From: Ostrinia nubilalis
Lineage: Eukaryota > Arthropoda > Insecta > Lepidoptera > Crambidae
DNA length: 64,000 nucleotides
Assembly: GCF_963855985.1 (NCBI RefSeq)
Contig: NC_087097.1
Span: 8,961,001 to 9,025,000 of the forward strand
Direction: 5' to 3'
Positions 1-10,228 of the stretch are shown in pieces (position 1 is the first letter of the stretch; the number at the start of each line of letters is the position of its first letter). The notes under the pieces are model-generated. The model was not told the DNA's origin and made no database searches. It worked only from the letters and a program-made list of their open reading frames with translations. The position numbers and the translations under genes are program-made.

Positions 1-76
1 TCGCTGTGGGAATCCTTGGGATAGGCTTTTTGTCCAGCAGTGGACGACATTTGGCTGAAACAAACGAAAGAACGAT
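1..76 (+). mobile_element. RTE LINE 3' end, (CGAA)n-tail family, 5'-truncated
   Basis: The sequence matches the last ~70 bases of the intact LINE that ends at 15375: the coding end GTCCAGCAGTGGACG, then TTTGGCTGAAAC and a short CAAACGAAAGAACG tail. The TGA stop lies within TTTGGCTGA. It is a dead 5'-truncated tail, as expected from incomplete target-primed reverse transcription. The left limit is unknown because the window starts here. Confidence 0.85.
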
Positions 77-1989
77 TGTTATAGAGCACGTAGGTATCCT
101 TCCTTTTACATACTTCTAACGATTTTGATTAACATTTCCTAACATAATTCACCGAAAGCCAAACAATTACAACTCGCCAGCCCTAACGATGGCGAATGAG
201 TAACGGGCGGGTTCCTTATAAGAATGCTTTAGGTCAGATCTCGGGTTCGCATCGTAGATCGGTGTCAGTGTACCACGTTTCTCCTATATGTCATCTCGGC
301 CCCTTTGTTGAGCGAACTTATCAAACTGCCGGCGGCTGTATAAGGCGAACTATCGACCGTAAAGAAATGAAAATCTTCGCAAAATGAAAAAGGAAAGTAA
401 ATTGCCAGTCGCCATTTTTACGTACGCTTTCTTTTAGCACATTCTTCTATAATGGCAGTAAACAATCAGCACTTCGATTTTATGGGCAGAGTATAGATTG
501 TTTTATGTATGTAAGACAGGTAAGGTACGCGTTAATTTTCTGTGCGTATGGTGTGCGAAATTTTTAATTTTCATGGGGGCTATCATTTGATTGAATTAAT
601 GGGTTGTTTAAGTAACTACAATGTGCCTTCTTATTAAATGAGTTTCCGATTTTTTGTAAACAAGTCTACATACAATATGCGTATGTATAAGTAGCAGATA
701 CCAATAATAAATAAAATATGTTGGTAGAGTCGTAAATTTTTCAGAAAAGGTACAAAAGTTTGGTAATTTACCTACATTTATTATGATGATATGATTACTA
801 ACTACCCTAATGATTAATCATCGAAGTTAGGTATCACATTGTAGCCGTTAGCGACCACAATAAAAAACGTCTTCGAATAATGCTTAAAGTTGCAATTTTG
901 TATCAACCGTAGTAATAAAAGATATTCATTGCATTTATGAAAATATTTGTTGGTTTGTTATTATTCGTTGTTGCATTACAAAATAAATAAAAATTAAACC
1001 AAAATCTAAAGTATTAGTAGTGACATCTGTGCTAGTATTAGTACATGAAAAAAGCGACATCTAGTGGTTTCTTTGGTATATAAAACGTTGAAATGTTTTC
1101 AGTAAATTTAGCTGTAAGTTACCATGTAGTACACTGAGAAACCGTTAGATGGCTCTAAATGTGATATGTACAGTTTTGTAGTCGTTGCAAGAGTTCAAAG
1201 CCGAGCTTTTATCCGAGAGCTTTTTATTTTACTCAGCGGTTCTGAGTTTACAAAATCACTGTGGAGATGGCTCTACATTTGGTAATTAGATGAAATACTT
1301 AATAAGTTTGACACCACTATGGAAGCATTACTGATGATTTTTATCCGACAGCGCCAGAAGGAGGGTTATGTTTTTATCAAATCATTACAATTTGCATGAC
1401 AAGTGATTTTATTCAGATTTCGATATTGGTCCCTTACAAAATTAAGTAATAAGTAGTTGTAATTATTGAGCATTACAATCAGTCCCTTTCGAATCGGACA
1501 GTCAATCTATTTTTGCTGAAAAATCGCATAAACAACAAACTTATAATATGATGTTAGTCTTTAACTTGATGAGATGTCAGTAGAAAATGTTTGAAAAGGC
1601 CTTTTCTTGTCCTCAAAATGTTCTCCGTCGTATCGCTTCTGTCTGGCCAGCCTCCCTAAGTCTTAATTGATAGTCCCGCTGTCCCCGCCGTGGTTGCGCA
1701 CTGCCACAGTTTTATTGTCCCGCGCGGGTCATTTATAACGGGCGGTGGCGCCCTCTATTCACGCCGCTCCATCCATCAGGACATTGTCCTGGGGCAAGGC
1801 AATTGATAAACGCCTACAATAGGGAATGGCACTTCGATTCTTTGGTTTAGTGTCTGTTTCGACTGTTACTCGGACTGTAGTTTGATTTTAAACTACATAA
1901 TTTATACACGTAAAATTACGACATAGCGTCGCGTAGGTATGGGTGGCGCAACACTAAACTATTGAAGTACTTTTATAAGCTGTAAAATA
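77..1989. other. No gene recognised; two GC-richer unique patches
   Basis: AT-rich sequence without a recognisable coding frame. Two patches stand out by higher GC and no repeat-family resemblance, at about 150-400 and 1600-1830. The second contains CCCGCGCGGG-like and TTTATAAC words. They could be cis-regulatory sequence, but nothing here proves it. Near 1150-1290 two similar AGATGGCTCTA words occur ~125 bases apart. Confidence 0.4.
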
Positions 1990-2022
1990 ACGATATCAAA
2001 TCAAATCAAGTCGTTTGTTTAT

Positions 2023-2092
2023 GCAAGTGCCTACTTGGGAGCCTTCCCAAAGAGCACTTTTACATGTCCCAACCCTATACCACTGCTTGGAA
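2023..2092 (-). mobile_element. LINE 3'-UTR fragment
   Basis: The stretch containing AGCACTTTTACATGTCCC and CCACTGCTTGG matches 62874-62936, which lies just downstream of the minus-strand reverse transcriptase at 63057-64000. I read it as an orphan 3' piece of the same LINE family. It carries no coding sequence. Confidence 0.55.
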
Positions 2093-2194
2093 TAGTTTTT
2101 TTTATTAAATATTATTATTATGGTATTTGAAGCCATTTAGTAACTATATTATTTGTTAGCGTTGTTAGCCAACGTAATTAATTCAAAGCACTAA

Positions 2195-2271
2195 GGACCG
2201 GTCCTTGTGGAAATCGATGGGAGGCCTTTGTCCAGCAGTGGCTATCATTTGGCTGAAACGAACGAACGAAA
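2195..2271 (+). mobile_element. RTE LINE 3' end, (CGAA)n-tail family
   Basis: It aligns with 15295-15375 of the long LINE copy: GACCGGTCCTTGTGGAAA, then GAGGCCTTTGTCCAGCAGTGG, then TTTGGCTGAAACGAACGAACG. An internal difference (GGCTATC for GGACGTC) marks it as diverged. Same strand as the other members of this family in the window. Confidence 0.85.
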
Positions 2272-3645
2272 TAAGAATTTTATTTTACAGTTTTAAAAGC
2301 TAATACTTTTTTAGTGAAATTACGAGAATTATTTCGTTATAAAGTAAAATACGTATGAACTCATTTTTATTTACAATCTAGTTAAAAACTTCATTCACCT
2401 CAGATTATGCTGTCTATTCCTAGTATTTGTAAATTAAATAAATTAAGAATGCAATTCACAAACGTTTTTTCTGCGAAAGCAAAAGGGGAGAGAAGAGAAT
2501 ATAATTTTCCTGAGAAATGTAAGGCTTTTTGAATTGAAAACGCAATAAAGAAAATCTTTTCTGAAATCTGTGTAAAGAGATTTTCAACAGAATTCATCAA
2601 TTCAGTTGATTATTTAAAATTCCTTTGAAAATAATATAGCGGAGTTGCTAGAATTAATTTGATTTTTTGAAGGAACTTCCATTAGTTTGAACGTTTTATA
2701 AATATGTAGGTAAGCCTTATCAAGTTTATTATTTTCTGTGAATACTATTATTTTAAATTGTTTCATATAAGGGCTCTACCTCACGGACATCCCGTTTTTT
2801 GCAGATACTGTTTTTTGAAGGATCCCGTTTAATACGTGTTCTAATACTAATCATTCATAATATCAACATTACGTTTACAGTGTCCCGCAATTGCCCGCAA
2901 AGAAGCAGTATGTTTAATAAGGTAATTAATTACGTGTTTTCATAGCAACTTTCTGCATAGGTACATTACTTGCAAACATCCGTATCTACCTGCGAAAAAC
3001 AGTTTTCAGTAGTGGAGGATAGTTATCCTCAATCAATCAATTAGTTAGAAAAGCTTTTAAGAGTTCTTAAAAGCCTTTCCAAAATCGTTGCAGTGACAGT
3101 CATGAGGCCGAAATAAAAATAGGTTTTATTGATTCCCACATTAACGTCACATGCAATGGCGTGAAATACCATCTTTTCCCCGCATTGCCATGTGGCTGAC
3201 AGTTTTGACAGATATCCGCTCTATCCTTGCCCCATTAATCCTGCACTTTGTGGTGTCCATCCGTCATCACGCACGCGAAATGGTGTCTTAGTTACACCGA
3301 AGCGTAAATCTTACAAGAACCGCATTCACTCCTGGTCTATTTCTCAAGAGAAGTAATACTTAGTAGTTCTTTGAATTAGCTTGGGTAGGTAAGATGCAGA
3401 TTCCATTGCAACCTTTTCAAACATAAGAGGCGAGTTTTGCTGGAGGAGAGGAGAGAGGAGGAGATCTTCTATAACGTAACAGAACCATAAAAAAGTTAGA
3501 TACAGTGATGTACTTACTCCTTTCATCAAGATTTACCAAGTTGATATGCAATATAGGGCCGTTAATTTGCACAGTATTAATTTTTTGATAGTCATCTGTC
3601 ATGTCATAAGACACGTGACTACATTTATACCGTTTTATGAAAGAC
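2272..3645. other. No gene recognised
   Basis: AT-rich unique sequence. A less AT-rich patch at about 3160-3300 has no repeat resemblance. Short open frames here have no recognisable domain and biased, AT-driven composition. Confidence 0.4.
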
Positions 3646-3769
3646 TAAGGCTTAGTTGCATCATCTTATTTTGACTTTAACAAACGTCAAAAATCTGTCA
3701 AACTCCATACAAAAAGCACCGGTTATTGTTAAAGTTACGGTCAAAGTAAGTTGGTGCAACTCAGCCTTA
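3646..3769 (-). mobile_element. 124-bp MITE, copy 1
   Basis: Terminal inverted repeats TAAGGCTNAGTTGCANCA at both ends, with an internal conserved block (GTTTGACAGATTTTTGACG on the other strand). The same ~124-bp unit recurs at 10105-10228, 52374-52496 and 57121-57229. This copy is in the opposite orientation to those at 10 and 52 kb. It has no coding capacity. Superfamily not assigned: TTAA or TA duplications are both possible because the ends are themselves TTAA-like. Confidence 0.85.
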
Positions 3770-4210
3770 AAAATGACTTTTATCGATAGTCGATACTGCA
3801 ACATTTTGGTTTTGACAGAACGTAATCCGTTGTAGGCGTGACCTCTATTATTATCACGTATTCTGCAATAATCTGTCATCCATCAACCCCATATGACATG
3901 AGGGTGGCGGTAGTTCGTGACTACGCTGTGTGTATAATTTTTATTTTAATCGATAGCTCATGCATTTACGATGGGTTTGGTTGTAATTTTGACAAACATA
4001 AATCCTTTTTCGTGGTTGTCCTTAACACCCAAAATAAGTAGGTACCTATATGATGTACATACATAAGTAGTACCACGTAGTAGCAGTTTACTTCGAGGCA
4101 GCACTGTTTTGCCTTGTTGTTTCAATAAAAGTGAAACTACTACAGCACAAACGTTCGCAAGTTACCTTCTGTTTAATTTGAAAATTATAAATAACTTTAA
4201 AAAAATCGTA

Positions 4211-4285
4211 CTGCCTACGGCGGGAATTGAACCCACGACCTTCCGCTTGCCGGGCGACTGCTGCTCTTCCAACAGAGCCACTTAC
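4211..4285 (-). repeat. tRNA-derived SINE head
   Basis: On the minus strand there is an A-box-like TGGCTCTGTTGGAAGAGC and a B-box GGTTCAATTCC, spaced as in a tRNA-type RNA polymerase III promoter. The T arm pairs well, but the ends do not form a convincing acceptor stem. I call it a SINE head rather than a tRNA gene. It sits ~160 bases left of the foldback element at 4448. Confidence 0.6.
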
Positions 4286-4442
4286 TTACTACTTACTTCT
4301 GTCTAATTGTCAATAATAATTAAGGTATTCTGTAATATTCTCATTATCTCCAAAAGGAGATTTAAGGTTGACAAAGCCACTCTACCAGTTCTAAATCCGC
4401 ACTTTCTTAAATCGATCGAATCAAAGAACAACCGTTTCATTG

Positions 4443-4447
4443 CGGTG
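4443..4447. repeat. Target-site duplication CGGTG, left
   Basis: Pairs with CGGTG at 6480-6484, directly outside the matching CACAGT ends of the 2.0-kb foldback element. Confidence 0.6.
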
Positions 4448-5145
4448 CACAGTGTGTTATAGGACTGTATAATCGGACATTCTCATTTATTTGATGAACC
4501 GTATAGAGCTCAGTTATACAAACATGATAGTAAAACTCCCGTTTGAAAATTCCACGTAGTTTTCGCGGTATAAAAATTCAAAGTTACCTATTTTTTTACT
4601 TCTAAATTATGCAAAAATATTCTCACTCGTTAACTAATAACATTTAATTCAGAAATGTTATAATACTTCATAGAGCTCTTAAAACTACACGTAATAAGCG
4701 TATTAAGTGCTTCGTAAACGCATTCAGTTAATTAGGAAAAATGATTTTAGTGATTTTTGTTTTTATTTTTTTCCTCAATTATACCTTAATATATGCAAAC
4801 ATTTTTAATTGCAAGTTAAAGTCTGATATTTAATCTAATTGTATAAAAAAAATCAGCTTCAAATTCCGTGATATATTTGAGGAAAATCAAATTGAAAATA
4901 TGCGCCACATAGAATTGTAAAGGACATTGGGAACTTTAATATGAGAAAATGCCCCACGGCGGACAAAAATGAAACGTATTTTATTTCAAAGCTTTATACT
5001 TGTAGGTATATTCACTTAAAGCGCTATGTTGTGAGATATGGGAATTCTGAGATATGACGAGTCTAAGTTGAAAATATATTTGTCTAAAATGATTTGATAT
5101 TTTTACTTTTTTACATGTTATGTTGTTTGGCATTGCAGAGTAACC

Positions 5146-5220
5146 AATAAAAGTAAATAAAATAATATAAATAAATAAAAAATATAAATAAAATAATATA
5201 AATAAATAAAATATTATAAA
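5146..5220. repeat. AT-rich simple repeat (AAATAAAATAAT-like)
   Basis: Tandem AATAAA/ATATAAAT units inside the foldback element. The ILFIYIILF-like open frame across it is a product of the repeat and is not a gene. Confidence 0.8.
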
Positions 5221-5361
5221 TACTTAAATTAATATTAGACAACATCTCATATATTACTCCAACCCAAAATAAGTAGCTAAAGGCATTTGTGTTATGGAAA
5301 TCGGGAACGACGAACCACAACACACCCAAACCAGAGACAATGTGAAAAGATCGTTTTCTAT

Positions 5362-5452
5362 ATTGTCCCGACCGGGAATTGAACCCGGGACCTCAGGATT
5401 GGCCCGGCACACCTTGAAAACCGGTGTGTGCGCCTCTCCGCCACGGAGGTCG
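5362..5452 (-). repeat. tRNA-derived sequence inside the foldback element
   Basis: The minus strand reads an A-box-like GTGGCGGAGAGGCGC, an anticodon-like arm with CACACC/GGTGTG pairing, a long variable region and a perfect T arm (CCGGG-TTCAATT-CCCGG) containing B-box GGTTCAATTCC. The 5' end (GACCTCCG) does not pair with the 3' end (GTCGGGAC), so it is probably not a functional tRNA. It resembles the ACCTCCGTGGC SINE heads I know from Lepidoptera. It lies between the inner inverted pair of the 4448-6479 element. Confidence 0.6.
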
Positions 5453-6479
5453 TCAAAAATGTTACCTAAATGTAAAATAAAATAAAATATTAAAACTTCA
5501 TTTTCTCAATATTCCCATATAAGAGAGAGAAAAAAAATGCACGGAAATTCATTGGATATTAGTATGTATCATCTGTGATAGGTTTCGTTTGTGTCCGCTA
5601 CTTTTCGAAAAGTGGGGCAAAAAGTTCCCAATGTCATTTCCCATCACTTTTTAATAGCAATATTTCTTTTGGATGTTTAAATATCATCAGCTCGATTGTA
5701 CCAAATTATTGTATTGACATCCGATTTACATAAGTTTCAAATCGATGAGAAAATTATTAAAGGTAGGAGAAATTTGACTTCCTAGATTTGTTTACATACT
5801 TTTTTAGTTAGTTACTTACATACAACTTAAGTTAATATAAGAGTGTTAAACAAGAAAAAAAACTCGACTTGAGAACCTCCTCCTTTTTTTGAAATCGGTT
5901 AAAAACAATGTGAATGTGACTTTTTAGAAACTTCAACACTATGAACATAACAGGCGGGATTCGAAACTTTTTAGACATGAATTATTCCTTCCAAAATTGT
6001 CGACCCTAGACGCGTAAAAATTTTACTAAGACGTTTTATGTTTTTCCTCAAATATATCACGGAATTTAAAGCTGATTTTTTTATACAATTAGATTAAATA
6101 TCAGACTATATCTTGCAATTGAAAATGTTTGCATATATTAAGGTATAATTGAGAAAAAAAATTAAAACAAAAATCACTAAAATCATTTTTCTTAATTAAC
6201 TGAATGCGTTTACGAAGCACTTAATACTCTTATTACGTGTAGTTTTAAGAGCTCTATGAAGTATTATAACATTTCTGAATTAAATGTTATTAGTTAACGA
6301 GTGAGAATATTTTTGCATAATTTAGAAGTAAAAAAATAGGTAACTTTGAATTTTTATACCGCGAAAACTACGTGGAATTTTCAACCGGGAGTTTTACTAT
6401 CATGTTTGTATAACTGAGCTCTATACGGTTGATCAAAAAAATGAGAATGTCCGATTATACAGTCTCATAACATACTGTG

Positions 6480-6484
6480 CGGTG
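6480..6484. repeat. Target-site duplication CGGTG, right
   Basis: Right partner of 4443-4447. Confidence 0.6.
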
Positions 6485-6707
6485 TGATGTGCGTCCACAA
6501 GGAAGGAAGTGCAAGGCAGGACTCCTATCGGAGTGGGGTATAAGAAAACATTTTTTATTAGTTTTACCTTTTATTTTCTCTACCAGTATCAACATCTTCA
6601 GTGCGCGTGAGAATCGCCAGGTGAAGTGCTCGCTTCACTACGTCACAAAGGAAATATTTTGTTTCCTCGTAGATTTATTAGTTGGATAGAGTTCTGTCAA
6701 AAATGTA

Positions 6708-7049
6708 CAGTAGAATCCCGATTATCCGGATCAATTAAAACCAGGGGTGTTCCGGATAATCGAAAATCCGGATAATCGATTTCACAGTAAAATGAAACAA
6801 TAATTAACTTTTTACAATAGAAAGGGTTTTCAATACAACATTTATACTCTGAAAATCTAAATTTTAGACCATTGGATGGATCCATTTCTTTTAACAATGA
6901 ACTAATACGAAGTCCGTACCGTATTACGGTGGCGGCGCCTTCCGTTTTTATGGGTCCAGACCCTAAATCGGTAATTAGAGACCGTGAAGAATGAGTCCGG
7001 ATAATCGGATATCCGGATAATCGGAGTTCGGATAATCGAGATTCTACTG
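6708..7049. mobile_element. pogo/Tigger-like element, non-autonomous
   Basis: The ends CAGTAGAATCCCGATTATCCG and CGGATAATCGAGATTCTACTG are near-inverted, and TA flanks both (6706-6707, 7050-7051), as in Tc1/mariner-pogo insertions. The word CCGGATAATCG is repeated near both ends, probably as subterminal transposase-binding sites. A 137-residue minus-strand frame spans the element (6697-7110) but reads through the terminal repeats and lacks a recognisable DDE motif or DNA-binding domain. Confidence 0.75.
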
Positions 7050-7051
7050 TA

Positions 7052-7892
7052 CTTAATTGATGTTCTTTATTTGAAATTAATATTGTAGTGTTTGCATTTT
7101 TTTTTGTCAAACCTTGCTGTTGCTTGCTTTTCTAAACTCTGAAACAAACAAAACTTTGCTAAGTACTTACTTATTATTATTCTCTGAGCTACTACTGTTA
7201 ACACTGCTTGTAATTTAGTTTTTTTCACGTTTTTGGAATGAAAATTTTAAATAATTACCCACTCTCAAATCTCAATGCTTTTCAGATGTAGTAGGTATGA
7301 GAAATCTATGCAATCGCAAAGTATTTTTACGAAGTGAGTAACTATAGTGATTGTTGTGTTGTTTGAACAGAGTTATGCATTTCTAGGTTTCCAAAAGGCG
7401 CTTTCAAATTCAAGCGTATCAACGAGCTTACTTGCACAAAATCGTTATCTTCAAAAAGCAATGTGCCAAACTATAGCCTGTCAGAGCCCATAACGCATCT
7501 ATGTAAGCATCCCCGATCCCAGAACTGAGGGGCCAGACCTTCATAACCCAGCGAATATTGCGATGGGGGTGTAAATTGGGGTCCAAATACCTCTTTATAG
7601 AGATTGCCCGCCTGTCCGCTTTAGGGGCAAGTCACGTAATGATATTGTGGTCCGCCTAATCGTCCGAATACCCTGTATCGATGTGGTATTTACAGTAAAC
7701 GTACGGCAGTATTTTCATAATGATACGAGTTGGTGAGGGTTTCTGATTGCGGCGTGGTGGTATTGGTATTGAAATTCAGTATTTTTTGCGTTAACATGTT
7801 TGACTAGTACCTAATGTAACTCCAAAACTGCATAGAGTAAGGTAATAATCTTTATTTTATAAGAATTTAAACTTTCGTGTTCCATTTCAACT
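7052..7892. other. No gene recognised; one GC-richer patch
   Basis: Mostly AT-rich. The patch at about 7480-7720 is less AT-rich, non-repetitive and carries no coding frame of note. Confidence 0.35.
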
Positions 7893-8060
7893 AAAATAGA
7901 GAGACACGGGTCTTGATGCGACATTTATGAATGAGTTAATTTACATATGTAGTTAGGTACTCACGGCTTGACGTTTCGACTGTTATGCTGCAGCCGTGGT
8001 CACAAATCTCAAGCAGCATAGCAGCCGAAAGACCCGTGTGACCCCGTGTCTCTCTATTTT
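7893..8060. mobile_element. Short inverted-repeat element
   Basis: AAAATAGAGAGACACGGGTC on the left is the inverted match of GACCCCGTGTCTCTCTATTTT on the right, 168 bases apart in total. The interior holds GACGTTTCGACTG and CAGCCGTGGTCAC. A faint resemblance to Penelope-like ends is a guess. Confidence 0.55.
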
Positions 8061-9340
8061 AATTAAAATATCTATTTGTCAGATTTTCAATCTCCATTCC
8101 ACTGGTTTTCATTGTGTGTTTTAAGAAATAGAACGCAGTGATTTCCAGCCTATTTTAGGAACCAGAAATACGATTATAAATAAGCAACGGGTCGCAACCT
8201 CAATATTTTGTTAGGATATAATGAACCTACATACTTTTGTTATTGTTCAACCTAAGCTATAAGTATGTATGTCATGTTAAAGCTCAGAGGGGTGCAGGCT
8301 GAGTATTACTTGTGTTGTGTTTCGTGTTTCAGACGTCAGGAATTAGTCAAAGGTTTGAATTGAGCAAGAGACGTTATCCTTTAAACTAAATTGCACGAAC
8401 TTTTGTAATTGAGAAAAGAATATCAAATCCTGAAAGATATAAAATGCGATTAAACCGACTTGATGTTATTTTGTACACTTAAAACATTTTCTCACACTCG
8501 GAATCGGCTTAAATGATACTCGAGAGAAAATAGCGGAATGCACCTACACACTTAAGTGTGTACAGTCGCGTTCATCTTTTTGTTTGTCATTTGGTTAAGT
8601 TATACTCACCTTTGTAAAGCTAACTTCTAATGCATAAGTGAATATTGAAATTCAGTTAAATACAATTTTAACTTAAAAAAATGAGGCTCTGATGTTACAG
8701 TAATAATATAATTATTGAAGTAAATACGAGTAAAATATGCCACAAAGTTTTCATCAAAGTCAAAATTGTTTATGTTTTCTTTCTAAATTTTGACATAAAA
8801 AGCAATAATTTACATAATAAATCATTCTAGTAAGTACAATCGCGTGAATGTTTCAATATCGCGATGTATTTTTTGCGCGCATGCTACGAGTAAAATAAAT
8901 CGTTAACATTTTTTTATCAGTTATTGAAACTGACAGTACCGGGAAACACTTTGAATGCGAAAAGGTGTTCTGGGTGTTTTTGACGATATCATAAGGTGCG
9001 GGCGTTGAATGCCGCGACCTTTTCGGGAAATCCGCTGGTATTTGCTTTATATTGTTATTGTCTTTGTTATTGTACAAACGTCGAATTATAAATGTTAGGA
9101 AAGTTGTGGGAATTGGATACAGTTACATTTGAATAGGGATATACATAATGATTCAGGTGATATAGGCATAGCCCGTATTATGGTTAGCGCAAATAGTCTT
9201 TGGAAATCTTGAAAATGAGGTCGACTAACATTGATACTCAAACCTATTTTAAGTGCAAAAGGAACTAAAATCTTCAGAACGTGGAAGATTTTAAAAGGCT
9301 TCCAAAAAGACGAAGTCACAAATAATGTGGAAATTAAACG
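8061..9340. other. No gene recognised
   Basis: AT-rich unique sequence. Short frames at 8853-9077 and 9095-9319 have no domain, signal or supporting context. Confidence 0.4.
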
Positions 9341-9413
9341 GTCGTTGTAAAAATCCTTGGGTGAGGCCTTTGTCCAGCAGTGGACGACATTTGGCTGAAA
9401 CGAACGAACGAAA
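9341..9413 (+). mobile_element. RTE LINE 3' end, (CGAA)n-tail family
   Basis: It matches the terminal ~70 bases of the LINE at 13783-15375, ending TTTGGCTGAAACGAACGAACG and then unique sequence. Same strand as its relatives. Confidence 0.87.
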
Positions 9414-10104
9414 TGTAATGCCCAAACATACGTTTTTACAATTACCTCAATTTAGAACTCTGCAGTCAACACCAAAGGTGGTAAGATCCTCTCCAAACAA
9501 ATATTGGCACACGGCTTAATCGACAAGATATTTAGGAAAACACTGCCTCCTACACTCAAAGGAACCACCTACGCAAACATAACCTAAAAACCCAACCTTT
9601 TCCCAACTGGAGAGTACAAAACTAATTAGTAAAACTAACTTTTGGATGAAACTGGGTCACGTCCAGATTTCATACAGGCGCCATTAAATAAGTCTTGTGT
9701 AAACATTTCGGTAATTTCAATTACTACTCATAGAATTTGCGAAACTATTCGCTAGTGATGCGGCGAGTAACTTCCAGAATCGAATTACCTTAGGGTGTTC
9801 GTAGGGAATGGAATAGGAAAACCTAATAGCGTAGGTGAGAAATAGATAGGTATAACCAAAATGGATTTCTATTAAAAAGCCCTATAGCTCCTTTATAGAG
9901 TTACCCCGTTGCCATGTGACGTAGGCGGAAAATTCATATAGAAAACTATGAAAAATAATAAAAAACGCGTTTTTGAGTAAACATTAACACTTTATTACAA
10001 TTGAACTGAACAGAAGGTTTCAGTAGAATTGTAGAAAGTGTGCATAAGTAATAATATTTACTTTTGAATCTTTCAATCGAATTCGAAGACATAGGTATCA
10101 AGTT

Positions 10105-10228
10105 TAAGGCTGAGTTGCACCACCTAACTTTAACGGTAACTATGACGATAACCGGTGCTTTTTGTATGGAGTTTGACAGATTTTTGACGTTTGTCAAAGT
10201 TAAAGTAAGATGGTGCAACCCAGCCTTA
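10105..10228 (+). mobile_element. 124-bp MITE, copy 2
   Basis: Best-preserved member of the family: TAAGGCTGAGTTGCACCA on the left, TGGTGCAACCCAGCCTTA on the right. The inverted symmetry continues two to three bases into the flank (AGTT/AACT). The short frames across it encode the recurring FCMEFDRFLTFVKVK-like peptide seen at other copies; this is shared repeat, not protein. Confidence 0.88.

Larger units (their letters stand above)
4448..6479. mobile_element. Long-inverted-repeat DNA transposon, non-autonomous, Transib-like ends
   Basis: The arms 4448-4890 and 6040-6479 are inverted copies over ~440 bases with only scattered differences. The left end is CACAGTG and the right end (reverse complement) is CACAGTA. 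CGGTG flanks both sides (4443-4447 and 6480-6484) as a 5-bp direct repeat. CACWRTG-type ends with GC-rich 5-bp duplications are typical of the Transib superfamily, so I infer that affinity. No transposase frame is present. A second, inner inverted pair lies at about 4922-4965 and 5590-5640 (shared words CATTGGGAACTTT and TGCCCCAC). The centre holds an AT microsatellite and a tRNA-like sequence. Caveat: the flanking identity extends to 7 bases (TGCGGTG) if the right end is trimmed by two. Confidence 0.7.

Noticed and set aside
180..220. GAATGAGTAACGGGCGGG-like words recalling bacterial 16S rRNA
   Set aside because: Only a dozen bases match and no rRNA secondary-structure context follows.
6697..7110. 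137-residue minus-strand frame
   Set aside because: It spans and reads through both terminal repeats of the pogo-like element; no transposase motif is visible.
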